A DNA stretch of 64,000 nt from positions 62,001 through 126,000 of the forward strand of contig CAWIQF010000006.1 of assembly GCA_963838205.1 (NCBI GenBank). The letters are read 5' to 3'. Source of the stretch: CAIVVT01 sp963838205. GTDB lineage: Bacteria; Acidobacteriota; Terriglobia; Bryobacterales; Bryobacteraceae. Every line of letters starts with the position of its first letter. Within the stretch, counting starts at the first letter, position 1. A program made the position numbers and the translations under genes. The notes beneath the pieces are model-generated. The model saw only the letters and a list, made by a program, of their open reading frames with translations. It was not told the origin of the DNA and did not search any database. Positions 32,624 through 41,657 of this stretch are shown in pieces.

Positions 32624-35600
32624 TTAGAACGAGAACTTGGCGGAGAGCTGAATGATCCGCGCCGCGTTCGACTGGAGGCCCATGTTCTGGAGTCCCGTCG
32701 TGGTGTTGAGGTTGGTGATGACGGGGTGATTGAACACGTTGAAGAAGTCGCCGGCAAGAAGCAATTTGTAGCGCTCCTTGTAGGCAAACGTCTTGGAGAG
32801 CCTGGCGTCCTGGTTCCATTGGCTCGGTCCGAGATAGAAGTTACGCGAATTCCAGCTGAGCAGGTCGCCGACGCTGGTTTGGACGACCGTTCCGTCGGCC
32901 AGTGTCTGATCAACCAGGTTGTCCTGGTTGCCGACCTTGGTCAGCACACGTTGAGCCGGGTTGACCGGAACGAGTTGCTGGACCGCGGCGGCGTTGGTCG
33001 CGGCTTGGGACGAATCGAAATAGCCCTTGAAATAGACCTTGTAGCTTCCGCCGAAAATATTGGTGATGACGCGCTGGCTTGAGCTGAGGGCCGGATTGCC
33101 GAACATATGGAGGCTGCTGCTCACCCCCATCCAATTGCCGCCGCTCCAGTCGCCGATGAACGAGAGGGACCAGCCGCCGATGGCCTGGTCCAGCCAAGCG
33201 GGGATGTTTTTGACGAACTGCTTGCCCCTCCCGACAGGCAGCTCGTAGACGCCGTTCCAGCGAATGTGCTGGGGCGGAACGTCGCCCGAGTTGGTGTAGC
33301 AAAGCGCCAGCCGCTGCGATGGGGTGAGATTCGGATCGCCCAGGATCTCGTTGTTCTGGGGAACCAAGGGGGAGTAACCCGTACCATTGGTGTTGAGGCT
33401 GCCGTCGCCGTCGCTGGAACCGCCCGAATCGGTCGTCAACATGGCATGGGCATAAGTGTAAAACGCCTGGGCCGTGAGTCCACGCGAGAAACGGTGGTTG
33501 AATTCGAACTGGATCGACTGGGTGTTGGAATAGCCGTTGTGTTCGAGCGCCCCATAGGCGCCGCTCCAGTTGGGGTTGAAACGCCGGAGATCGGAATTGC
33601 TCGCGTTACCACCCGGACCGAACAGGCCGGTGGCGGCGCGGTAATTGTACAGCGACTCGGCATCGTTCCAGGCCCAGCGCTGCTCCAGGTCGCTGCCGTG
33701 GTTGCCGATGTAGCTGGCCCGCAGAGTAGTGTTCTTGCCCAATTCGCGCTCGACGACGAAGCTCCACGATTGCATCATGTCGTCATTCCAGTGGCGGAAA
33801 TCGAGCGGAGTGAAGGGCTGCGAGTTGGGAGCTACCGACGAGGCCGTGACCGTAGCCTTATCCACGTAATCAGTGGGCGCCGGAGCGCTGGACTGACCGT
33901 ACACGAAATTCGTGCCATTGGCGGTAGCGACGTTGTTTGAAAACACCAGGTTCAATGGCACCTCCGTGCGCAAAACCTGGAGGATTTGAGACAGCGGCAT
34001 CGGCCAGTAGTAGATGCCGTACGACGCGCGCACGACCCAGTGGTCGGTGAGCTTGTAGGCGAGCCCCAGCCGCGGGCCTAAATTGTGATTGATAGCGGGC
34101 GTAAGCGCACCGGGAAGCCCGGCCTGACTGGCAGTTTCCGAGGTCACGCCACGCGCCGCATAGGCGGCCAGCACAGAGGGCGGGACGTTCGGGAGAGACG
34201 TCAAGGAGGCATTGAATGGCGTGACCACCGCCATATTGGTGGCGGTGACAGCATTCATATCCAGGTTCAAGAACCGGTTGTACTTCTCGGTGTAGGGAGT
34301 CCACTTATCCCAGCGCAGACCGTAATTGACGGTCAACCGATGATTGACCTTCCAACTGTCCTGGAAGAACGCCCCGAACTCCTTCTGCCGCCAGTAGAAG
34401 TAGCCGTGGTTAAACTCGTTGTTCAAGCTAGTCGGGAGTCCGAGTTCGATATCGGCAAATCCATCCCCAGTGTATGGGACCGAGGTCTGGTTGGCGGGGA
34501 TAAACTGGGAAGTCCATTCGTTGTGGAAGGCTTCCTGGCCCTCAGCCTGCTGCATTTCGCGGACGTTGTTGTCTTCGATGCGCCCGCGGAAGCCGAATTG
34601 GAAATTGTGCTTGCCCTTGATCCAGGTGACAGTGTTGTCCAACTGGTACTGGGTCTCTTTCTGGTCCTTGAGGTTGTCCGAGTCCCAGCCGCCGCTGTAA
34701 AAGAGGTAAGCATCGTTGGTGTAGTAGTCGGAGTAGATCGTGGGCCATCCTTTCGCGCCAAAGGGATTCGGCACGCCAAGCTTGGTGGCCCAATCGGTGC
34801 CGTCGGAGAGGACGCCCTCGTGGTTCGGGGAGCGGTTGACGGAGATCTGAAACTCATTCAGCAGCGTGGGTTTGAAGACGTGAACCTCGCGCACTACGCC
34901 GGAGGTCAGAGCATAGGTGGTGAGCCGGGAGCCGCCGCAATTGGTGCAACCCAGCGGCGGAAAGCCATAATGGCCGCCATCCTGCTGGTTACGCTGGTTT
35001 GAGTTGGTCCAACGCACGGAGATGTTGTCCTTCGAGGAGAGGACATAGTCGAACTTAGCGGTCTGCGTATCGAAGTTTTGCAAGACGGGATAATCGGCCT
35101 CGAAATTGGGCGTGATCCAAGGATTGACGCTGGGATCAGTCGGCTCGGGAGAGACAGCCTTCAAGGCCTTGGAGAAGGCGGAAATGCGGGCCGCAGGGAT
35201 CTGATTGCCGTTGAAGGGCGCCCGCGTACCGTCGGCGCCAGTAGTCAACGGATCGTAGATCGTGTATGGGTTGCCGGCGAAATCGGTTTCTCCGGCGAAG
35301 TTGCCGTTCCAGATGGAGTCAGTGAGTACCTGGGTCTGTTCGAACAGCCCCTGGCGCAGCTTCATGCCCTCGTAGGAGTACATGAAGAAGGCTTTGTTCT
35401 TGATGACCGGACCGCTGATCAGCCCGCCGTACTCGTTGCGGATGTACTGGGGTGGAGTGGAGCTCAAGTTCTGGATCTGGCGGGCAACGAGGCCGCCATA
35501 GTTGTTGCGAAAGGTCTCGAAGGCATCGCCATGAAACTGATTGGAACCGCTCTTGGCGACCAGCGTGACAGACGCGGGCCGGGAATATGCGGCATCCGAA

Positions 35601-36262
35601 CCGGCGGTCTCGAAGCGGAACTCCTGAATTATGTCGAGGCCGGGCTGCACGGTCGACATGCCGCCACCAAAGCGGTCGACCATCGAGATTCCATCGAGTG
35701 ACATGTCCGTGGAGCCCACTTTCATGCCGTTGGTGTGGGGAGCAGCGCCGCCCTCAACGCCGGCGGTCAGGTTGAACAGGTTGGAGACCTGCCGTCCGTT
35801 GAGAGGCAGCTCTTCGATTCGCAGAGCATCCTTGACGTCACTGACCGAGCCCTTTTCGGTTTCGATGATGGGGGCGGCATCGTTGACCTGGACGGCGACA
35901 TCGACGCTGCCGACCTCCATGGCCGGATCGACGACGGCGTCCTGGCCAGCCTCAAGGAGCAACGTGCCCGTGTACTTCTTGAAATGCGCGACCTCTACGG
36001 TGACGGTATACGGCCCTATTTGGACGGAACCGAAGTAGAATGCGCCGACCTCCGTTGTTTGGACGGTCTGCATCACGCCGGTGGCCGTGTTGGTGAGAGT
36101 GACTTTGGCGTTGGGGATGACTGCGCGGCTCTGATCGGTGACCGTACCGTGCACTACGCCAAGCCCCGTTTGGGCCGCCAGCGGCAACGCGATGGCAGCC
36201 AGGAATATCAGAATAAGGAATTTTTTCAAAGCCTGGGGGAAAGCAGGCTGGGACGTAACCAT
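32624..36262 (-). CDS. Oar-like TonB-dependent receptor with carboxypeptidase-regulatory domain
   Basis: The 1212-residue outer-membrane protein has a signal peptide (FLILIFLAAIALPLAAQ), a CarboxypepD-reg domain (about 33-120, VHGTVTDQSRAVIPNAKVTLTN), a plug region with IEELPLNGRQVSNLFNLTAGV and a long beta-barrel ending in aromatic residue F (LSAKFSF). This is the Acidobacteriota/Myxococcota Oar type, used for uptake or sensing of large substrates. I start it at ATG 36262 because AGGAGGTGA lies 7 bases upstream; the longer frame to 36442 would cross the predicted promoter. A sulfatase-like lipoprotein follows and a ROK regulator is divergent. Confidence 0.9.
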   Translation of the reverse strand: MVTSQPAFPQALKKFLILIFLAAIALPLAAQTGLGVVHGTVTDQSRAVIPNAKVTLTNTATGVMQTVQTTEVGAFYFGSVQIGPYTVTVEVAHFKKYTGTLLLEAGQDAVVDPAMEVGSVDVAVQVNDAAPIIETEKGSVSDVKDALRIEELPLNGRQVSNLFNLTAGVEGGAAPHTNGMKVGSTDMSLDGISMVDRFGGGMSTVQPGLDIIQEFRFETAGSDAAYSRPASVTLVAKSGSNQFHGDAFETFRNNYGGLVARQIQNLSSTPPQYIRNEYGGLISGPVIKNKAFFMYSYEGMKLRQGLFEQTQVLTDSIWNGNFAGETDFAGNPYTIYDPLTTGADGTRAPFNGNQIPAARISAFSKALKAVSPEPTDPSVNPWITPNFEADYPVLQNFDTQTAKFDYVLSSKDNISVRWTNSNQRNQQDGGHYGFPPLGCTNCGGSRLTTYALTSGVVREVHVFKPTLLNEFQISVNRSPNHEGVLSDGTDWATKLGVPNPFGAKGWPTIYSDYYTNDAYLFYSGGWDSDNLKDQKETQYQLDNTVTWIKGKHNFQFGFRGRIEDNNVREMQQAEGQEAFHNEWTSQFIPANQTSVPYTGDGFADIELGLPTSLNNEFNHGYFYWRQKEFGAFFQDSWKVNHRLTVNYGLRWDKWTPYTEKYNRFLNLDMNAVTATNMAVVTPFNASLTSLPNVPPSVLAAYAARGVTSETASQAGLPGALTPAINHNLGPRLGLAYKLTDHWVVRASYGIYYWPMPLSQILQVLRTEVPLNLVFSNNVATANGTNFVYGQSSAPAPTDYVDKATVTASSVAPNSQPFTPLDFRHWNDDMMQSWSFVVERELGKNTTLRASYIGNHGSDLEQRWAWNDAESLYNYRAATGLFGPGGNASNSDLRRFNPNWSGAYGALEHNGYSNTQSIQFEFNHRFSRGLTAQAFYTYAHAMLTTDSGGSSDGDGSLNTNGTGYSPLVPQNNEILGDPNLTPSQRLALCYTNSGDVPPQHIRWNGVYELPVGRGKQFVKNIPAWLDQAIGGWSLSFIGDWSGGNWMGVSSSLHMFGNPALSSSQRVITNIFGGSYKVYFKGYFDSSQAATNAAAVQQLVPVNPAQRVLTKVGNQDNLVDQTLADGTVVQTSVGDLLSWNSRNFYLGPSQWNQDARLSKTFAYKERYKLLLAGDFFNVFNHPVITNLNTTTGLQNMGLQSNAARIIQLSAKFSF

Positions 36263-36383
36263 GTGTCCTTCACCTCCTGGACAGCTCGAACGGAGGGGGT
36301 CGGATGGGGGGCTTTGTAACAGCCTGGAACAAAGTGCACAGGAGACGCCATATTGGATTCCCCTTCGACTACCTCGTGTTATC

Positions 36384-36412
36384 AGACTAAAGGCACTTTT
36401 TCCCCGTGTCAA
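36384..36412 (-). promoter_or_regulatory. Predicted promoter of the TonB receptor gene
   Basis: On the minus strand TTGACA (36412-36407), a 17-base spacer and TAGTCT (36389-36384) form a strong sigma70-type promoter. It gives a leader of roughly 115 bases before the ATG at 36262. The spacer contains AAGTGCC, the complement of one of the GGCACTT repeats shared with the divergent gene. Confidence 0.6.
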
Positions 36413-36462
36413 CCCAATTTTTTGTTGAAACTGGCACTTCAACCGCCGTAATCTGAAAGTGC
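36392..36462. repeat. GCACTT repeats in the divergent promoter region
   Basis: GGCACTT occurs at 36392-36398 and 36433-36439, 41 bases apart (about four helical turns). An inverted AAGTGC lies at 36457-36462. One repeat falls within the receptor promoter spacer and one within the spacer of the ROK gene promoter. They are candidate operator half-sites for the ROK protein. Confidence 0.4.
36425..36454 (+). promoter_or_regulatory. Predicted promoter of the ROK regulator gene
   Basis: TTGAAA (36425-36430), an 18-base spacer and TAATCT (36449-36454) lie 37 bases before the ATG at 36492. Its -35 box is only 12 bases from the -35 box of the divergent receptor promoter, so one bound protein could affect both. 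Confidence 0.5.
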
Positions 36463-36491
36463 TTCATTGTCGAGTGTAAGAAACTATCCAG

Positions 36492-37700
36492 ATGGAACGC
36501 GTATCCCAGCCGCGGAGCATTCTGCGAGTCGGCCACGTCAGGGCGGCGAACCGAGCTGCGGTGCTACGGCTGCTGCGGCGGCATCGGCAATTATCGCGCG
36601 CGGAACTGGCGCGCCGGACGAGTCTTTCCGACGCGGCGGTCTCACGGATCATCGCGGAGCTAGTGCTGCAGGACCTGATTGTCGAACTGGGCAGCGGCCC
36701 CGAGACGGGCGGCCGGCCAGGGGTTCGACTGGCGCTGAACGAGGATCGGTTCAAGGCGATTGGCGTGGACATTCAGGACTTTGAGACGCGGGTCTCCTTG
36801 GGAACGGTAACCGGGCGAGTGCTGACGACGGAGCGGTTCCGAACCCCGTCCAATCCGACCGAGGCACTGGAGAAGATCGCAGCGAGCGTGCGACCCATTT
36901 GCGAGAGTCTGGTGCATCCTCCAGTGGGGATCGGCGTCAGCACGAGGGGATTGGTTGACAACAGAACCGGCGTAGCCGAGCTCGGCAGCAACCCGGCCTG
37001 GATCCACGTAGAAATGAGGGCCTATCTTGCCGGCCGCACCGGCATGCCGGTGTTTGTCGAGAACAATGTCCGGGCAGCGGCCCTGGCGGAGTACGTGTTT
37101 GGGAGCGCCGATGTACAGGGTGCGCAGTGCCTGCTTTTCCTGATGGTCAGCGAAGGCGTGGGCATGGCGATCGTGCTGAACGACAAGGTGTACCGAGGCC
37201 CGCGGATGGCCGCTGGCGAGATTGGACAGATGGTGATCTCGGACCGCGGTGGTCCGGAACGGGACAACCGGCCGGGATGCCTGGAGATGCTGGCCTCCGA
37301 TGCGGCGACGTGTGAGCGCTACAATGCGCTAGCCGGTATGAAGACTCGCGCCTCTTCCAGCAGTTACCCGCAACAGATTCGGCAGATATGCCAACTCGCC
37401 ATGGAAGGCGACCCAGCCGCTCGCGCGGCGCTGAACGAGTCCGCGCGGTACCTTGGCCTCGGCATTTTCAATGCGGTATGGGCGCTGGACGCAGATGCGA
37501 TAGTTATCGACGGCACGATGACCGAAGCCTGGCCGCTTGTATCGGCGGCCATCCGCGAGCAATTCCCGGAAGGCCCGCAGTTCCTCAACTTCCGAAACCT
37601 CGTGTTGCGGCCGTCGGCACTCGGAGGTGAGGCATCGCTCATAGGGGCGATCACAGTGCCGTTCGCCCCGCTCTTCGCGTCCGAGGAAAGCCCCATCTGA
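36492..37700 (+). CDS. ROK family transcriptional regulator
   Basis: The 402-residue protein has an N-terminal winged helix-turn-helix (about 15-75, RAELARRTSLSDAAVSRIIAEL) and a C-terminal ROK sugar-kinase-like domain (about 85-390) with VENNVRAAALAEY. Two ROK hallmarks are altered: the G-E-x-G-H motif reads GEIGQ, and the CxCGxxGCxE zinc motif is reduced to PGCLE. The domain therefore probably senses a sugar without phosphorylating it. It is divergent from the TonB receptor gene and is its likely regulator. Confidence 0.88.
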   Translation: MERVSQPRSILRVGHVRAANRAAVLRLLRRHRQLSRAELARRTSLSDAAVSRIIAELVLQDLIVELGSGPETGGRPGVRLALNEDRFKAIGVDIQDFETRVSLGTVTGRVLTTERFRTPSNPTEALEKIAASVRPICESLVHPPVGIGVSTRGLVDNRTGVAELGSNPAWIHVEMRAYLAGRTGMPVFVENNVRAAALAEYVFGSADVQGAQCLLFLMVSEGVGMAIVLNDKVYRGPRMAAGEIGQMVISDRGGPERDNRPGCLEMLASDAATCERYNALAGMKTRASSSSYPQQIRQICQLAMEGDPAARAALNESARYLGLGIFNAVWALDADAIVIDGTMTEAWPLVSAAIREQFPEGPQFLNFRNLVLRPSALGGEASLIGAITVPFAPLFASEESPI

Positions 37701-37873
37701 AAGCTGAGACTCAAGCGTGCCGCGTTTCTCAAAATAGGGATCAGGCACTACCAAAGGAGTTTCGATTGCGGGCCGCTTCGACAAAGCCCGCGCGCCACTG
37801 CAGTGGCGGAAGTGGATGTAGCCGGGAGCAGGCTTTGCGCGATGGCGCCGCCCCCTGACAAACTGGCATCCTG

Positions 37874-37895
37874 GTTCACCGGTATCACGGTGAAC
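37874..37895. other. Hairpin in the gap between convergent genes
   Basis: GTTCACCG (37874-37881) and CGGTGAAC (37888-37895) form a perfect 8-bp stem with a 6-base loop, between the end of the ROK gene and the end of the convergent oxidoreductase gene. There is no T-run. A bidirectional stop or stability structure is plausible. Confidence 0.35.
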
Positions 37896-37951
37896 ATGAG
37901 CCGCCGGTCCTAATCACGTTGGCCGGGAGGACCCTTCAGGCCAGGGTCGAA

Positions 37952-39136
37952 CTACGTTTCCATCCTTCGCTGACCGGCGTTCCAGCGGACTCGGCAGCCT
38001 CTTCTCAAGGACTCCATGGCCATGCAACAGACGACGCTGGTTCTCTGTCCCATCTCAATCGTGGCCACGGGCTCCTTACGGTCGCGCAGGCATTCCAGAA
38101 AATGCGCGATGTGCGCGCCACTGGCCGATTCGAACGTATCGGGTTCGCGCCGCTCCATGCTCGCCTTCACATCCACGCTGTTGGTTTGAGGATAGAGGGC
38201 GTAGGATTCGCGCCCTAAATCGAAGCGGGCCTTGGCGCCGTGGAACTGCTGCATCTGGTCGTTGAACATCCGGTAATGCATCGCCTTGTAGCCGATAGTG
38301 AACACCAGCAAGTAGTTCTCGGGGAATTCTACGGAGATGCTGCATGTCTCGGGAATCTCTCCGCCGTCCAGGTTCACCTTACCTCCCGAGCAAGTGACGG
38401 CGAGCGGGTAGGAGGAATTCATCATCCACTGGACGCCATCAACGATGTGGGCCGCCTGCCCGACGACGATTCCGCCCGAGTAGTCATAGAACTGAAGCCA
38501 ATTGAAGTAGCGGAAAGCATTCAGCGGTCTTTTCGGCGCTGGACCAAGAAACAACTCCCAATGCAGCTTCCCCTGGAGTTGGGCCGTGCTGAGCGAGTCC
38601 CAGTAATTCGTCCACCAGGCGTTTACTAGCCGGATCTCCCCAGCCGCCCCAGAATCGAAGATACGCTTGGCTTCCTGATACAGGGGATAACTTCGCCTCT
38701 GAGTACCGATCTGGGCCACGCGTTTTGTGCGACGCACGGCCTCGATCATACGGAAGCCATCCTCCACCGAGTGAGCCAGTGGTTTCTCGACGTATACGTC
38801 CTTGCCTGCGTCAACCGCGTCGATCAGCATTTGGGCATGCTGGTGGTCCGGCGTGGCGATGATCACAGCGTCGATCGACTTGTCCTCAAGCATAAGGCGG
38901 TAATCAACAAATGGTTTTGCACCCGCCGAGGCGGCCTTCGCTCCCGCCTCCAGACGCGTTTCGTAGACGTCGCAGACGGCCGTTATTTCCGCGCCGTGCG
39001 CCCGGAATTGTCCTGTAAGATAGGTTCCGCGGCCACCCATACCGATCGTGGCGCAGTTGATACGGTCATTGGCGCCGAGAATGCGCACGCCGCCTAGCGC
39101 TGCAGTCCCAAGAAAAGACCTTCGATCGATTTGCAT
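37952..39136 (-). CDS. Gfo/Idh/MocA family oxidoreductase with Tat-like leader
   Basis: The 394-residue protein begins MQIDRRSFLGTAALG, a twin-arginine leader, then the NAD(P)-binding Rossmann domain with TIGMGGRGTYL and ATPDHQHAQMLIDAVDAGKDVYVEKPLA (the conserved E-K-P). The C-terminal alpha/beta domain follows. Such exported family members in soil bacteria are thought to act on sugars or sugar-derived compounds; the substrate is unknown. The start at 39136 has AGGAG upstream; the frame extends to 39223 without further coding support. Confidence 0.85.
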   Translation of the reverse strand: MQIDRRSFLGTAALGGVRILGANDRINCATIGMGGRGTYLTGQFRAHGAEITAVCDVYETRLEAGAKAASAGAKPFVDYRLMLEDKSIDAVIIATPDHQHAQMLIDAVDAGKDVYVEKPLAHSVEDGFRMIEAVRRTKRVAQIGTQRRSYPLYQEAKRIFDSGAAGEIRLVNAWWTNYWDSLSTAQLQGKLHWELFLGPAPKRPLNAFRYFNWLQFYDYSGGIVVGQAAHIVDGVQWMMNSSYPLAVTCSGGKVNLDGGEIPETCSISVEFPENYLLVFTIGYKAMHYRMFNDQMQQFHGAKARFDLGRESYALYPQTNSVDVKASMERREPDTFESASGAHIAHFLECLRDRKEPVATIEMGQRTSVVCCMAMESLRRGCRVRWNAGQRRMET

Positions 39137-39296
39137 GTCCCTCAATCTCCTTTCCGCGTGTCTTGCCGACCCAAATCCCAGTCTGGCGAACGATGCTGGC
39201 GCCTGTGCAGTAACGCTACCCAATAGCCGTTCATCGTGTATCGAGCCGTTGATTCCAAATTAACTCCCGATTCACGTCCGCCACCACGAGACTTTC

Positions 39297-41330
39297 TCAA
39301 TCCGGCGATACATGCCTGGTGTCGCTAGAAGGCATTTTCTCCGCCTTCCATGTCCATGCGAACAAATGGTGCTTGTGCAATTGGTAAGCCTGGAACAGCG
39401 GTTCCTTTCCGTACCGAACGTCCGGCGTGAAATAGAAACTCCACGACTCGCAGTCGAGAACGATAGGAATCTCCGTCCCCAGAGGTACGTTTCGAAAGAG
39501 TTCAATGAGACTCGTGCGGTTTTGAGCGCCAGTCCACTCCCTCTGTTTCTCCTCCTGGATGTCGCCCACCTCAGTGAGCCATGGCGAGTCGAAATACACT
39601 TTCGCGCGACACCAATTACTCTTGTCAAACGGGTCCAGACCCTGGGGAAGCTTCACCCAGACAGTCGCATCCTCTCCCGGCTCCAAGATTCCGTTACCAT
39701 TCCCCTGGCCTTCAGTAACTGTACGCTGGACGCTCTCTCCACCGCCTTGGTTGCCTCTCTGACGAAACACAGGGAAGGTCTTGGTTCTGCCATCAAGGAC
39801 AGACACATCGGCCGCTGGTGGAATCTTCTCAGGTGCGATCAGAACATCAATTTGCCGATCTTCTTCGGAGTAACCATCGAAGACCAACTTCAGCGCGAGG
39901 CGGGCATGGGCGAAATCACCTTCTCCAGACGTGAAACGGACCTGAAAGCTGGAGCTGAGATCGGCGAATTTGCCTGGAGCAATTTCCTTCACTTCGGTGC
40001 TGCCGTTGAGAATTTCAACCGTAGGGTAAATGGAACTTAGGTCTACCCGCAAATCCACCATCGGAGTTACACGCGGGTTGAACACGCGTATCGGCAGAGT
40101 CACTACCTTTCCGGGCAGCGGCCGCAGGACGTCTCTTGTCGTCACCGGGAGCAGAACGGGCGACTGCTGGCCAGCGCCTGGACCGGTGAAGCTCAGTTCG
40201 TGGCCCCCGCAATCTACTTGGATTCTCAGGCGTCCTTCGCGATCGGCTTGAATCGAGCGCTCATCCGACTTTCCGTCGGCGGCACTGAAGTCTAAGACTC
40301 GGTAATCCGAGTCTGGACGATAAAGCGGCGCAGTTACGAGATTGATGGCGCTACACGAGGCCGCAGGCCCATCCGGAGCCCAGCGTCGCGTTCGCAATCC
40401 TAGACCGCCTTGGGTTACGTGCTGGAGGTAAAACAGCGTGGGCTGAGTACTATCAGCACTCAATCGATAGTCCCAGACGGAGAAATCGCGGAAGGGGCTC
40501 GTGTAGTTCCACTCTGCCGGCACGGTATCCAGCGCCGGATTCCCGAAAGCACGCATGTGGAAGTCCAGCGTTTCGGCGATCGACGTAGCCCAATGGCGGT
40601 GATATTCATCCTGCCGATACTCAAAATCTACGCTGGGTGCCATCGCGTAAGCGCTTCGCGTTTCTTCATGATACTGGCTGATATAATCTCCGCTGGCTCG
40701 GATAAGCCGGACCATGGTGTGTTGGTGACTAAGCACGTGGTCCTTTGGACGCCACAGCGAACGCCTGCCTTTCTCGCCGACGTAAAACTCCGGTCCCGGG
40801 TTAAACGCGGAAGCGCTGCCAATTAGGTCAGGAAAGCGGGCGCTCAGATATAGGCTCATGAAGCCTCCCATGCTCAGGCCGGATGTCGCACGGTAGCGGC
40901 GGCTGTTCAGAGTACGATACGTCGAATCAACGTGCTGAATGAGCTCGAGAAAGTACTGACCATAGTCAAACTCGCCGCCGCTCGGACGCACGTCGTAGGG
41001 AGTTCCCCCATAGAACCCTGTATAGTCTCGCGCGACATATCCGTCCGCAGCAACCACGATTACGTCATGCGCTGCCACGAAAGCGGCAATTTTAGGCACA
41101 GTGTCGAGGCCGCCGTCGTACTTTTCAAGCGTGTACCGGTCGCTGTGGCCGTGGAAATAGTATACGACAGGATACCGTTTAGATGACGTCAAGTAGTCGG
41201 CTGGCAAAAACAGGCGATATCTGCGCGTCTCTCCAAACACCCTCGAGTCGTGACTCCTATCGTAGTATGGCTGTTCTGCGCTCAATAACCCTACAAGCAT
41301 CAGCGCCCACGGCAACAATAGGATGCGCAT
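39297..41330 (-). CDS. Secreted esterase, CE1/esterase-D-like, with C-terminal extension
   Basis: The 677-residue protein has a signal peptide (LLLPWALMLVGLLSAEQ) and an alpha/beta-hydrolase domain (about 25-270) with the oxyanion region YYFHGHSD and the nucleophile elbow GLSMGG (S153). The remaining 400 residues are beta-rich, with a NGNGILEPGEDATV segment typical of calcium-binding or adhesion-like modules in secreted proteins. It may remove acyl groups from polysaccharides. ATG 41330 is chosen because GGAGGTG lies 10 bases upstream. Confidence 0.75.
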   Translation of the reverse strand: MRILLLPWALMLVGLLSAEQPYYDRSHDSRVFGETRRYRLFLPADYLTSSKRYPVVYYFHGHSDRYTLEKYDGGLDTVPKIAAFVAAHDVIVVAADGYVARDYTGFYGGTPYDVRPSGGEFDYGQYFLELIQHVDSTYRTLNSRRYRATSGLSMGGFMSLYLSARFPDLIGSASAFNPGPEFYVGEKGRRSLWRPKDHVLSHQHTMVRLIRASGDYISQYHEETRSAYAMAPSVDFEYRQDEYHRHWATSIAETLDFHMRAFGNPALDTVPAEWNYTSPFRDFSVWDYRLSADSTQPTLFYLQHVTQGGLGLRTRRWAPDGPAASCSAINLVTAPLYRPDSDYRVLDFSAADGKSDERSIQADREGRLRIQVDCGGHELSFTGPGAGQQSPVLLPVTTRDVLRPLPGKVVTLPIRVFNPRVTPMVDLRVDLSSIYPTVEILNGSTEVKEIAPGKFADLSSSFQVRFTSGEGDFAHARLALKLVFDGYSEEDRQIDVLIAPEKIPPAADVSVLDGRTKTFPVFRQRGNQGGGESVQRTVTEGQGNGNGILEPGEDATVWVKLPQGLDPFDKSNWCRAKVYFDSPWLTEVGDIQEEKQREWTGAQNRTSLIELFRNVPLGTEIPIVLDCESWSFYFTPDVRYGKEPLFQAYQLHKHHLFAWTWKAEKMPSSDTRHVSPD

Positions 41331-41657
41331 AATGTAATTGCACCTCCATTCCACCGTCTCGGCCACAAAAACCGGCGATGTTGTCTAAGTCCCCTAGCGG
41401 CATGCAACCGTCGATCCAGATTTAGACTCATGACACGCCGAGAGATGCGCGACCCGCTGCGAAGGCTGCATGGTTGCCCATCCGCCTACCTCCCAAGTAA
41501 CTTCCTTCCAGCAGCTCCTTCGCACGGAGCCAACTCAGTTCAAACGAACTCTCCGACGCATATCCTTATGCCACTCCCGAATCGGTGAGCCTTGGCAGTA
41601 AGCACACTTTGCACCAGCTCTTCGACTAGCTCGCTTTTGCCTTGAACTATCAATGTT
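41331..41657. other. Intergenic region of 327 bases
   Basis: No gene, tRNA or repeat is visible between the GH42-like gene and the esterase gene. It should hold the esterase promoter (minus strand) but no clear -35/-10 pair stands out. Confidence 0.5.
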
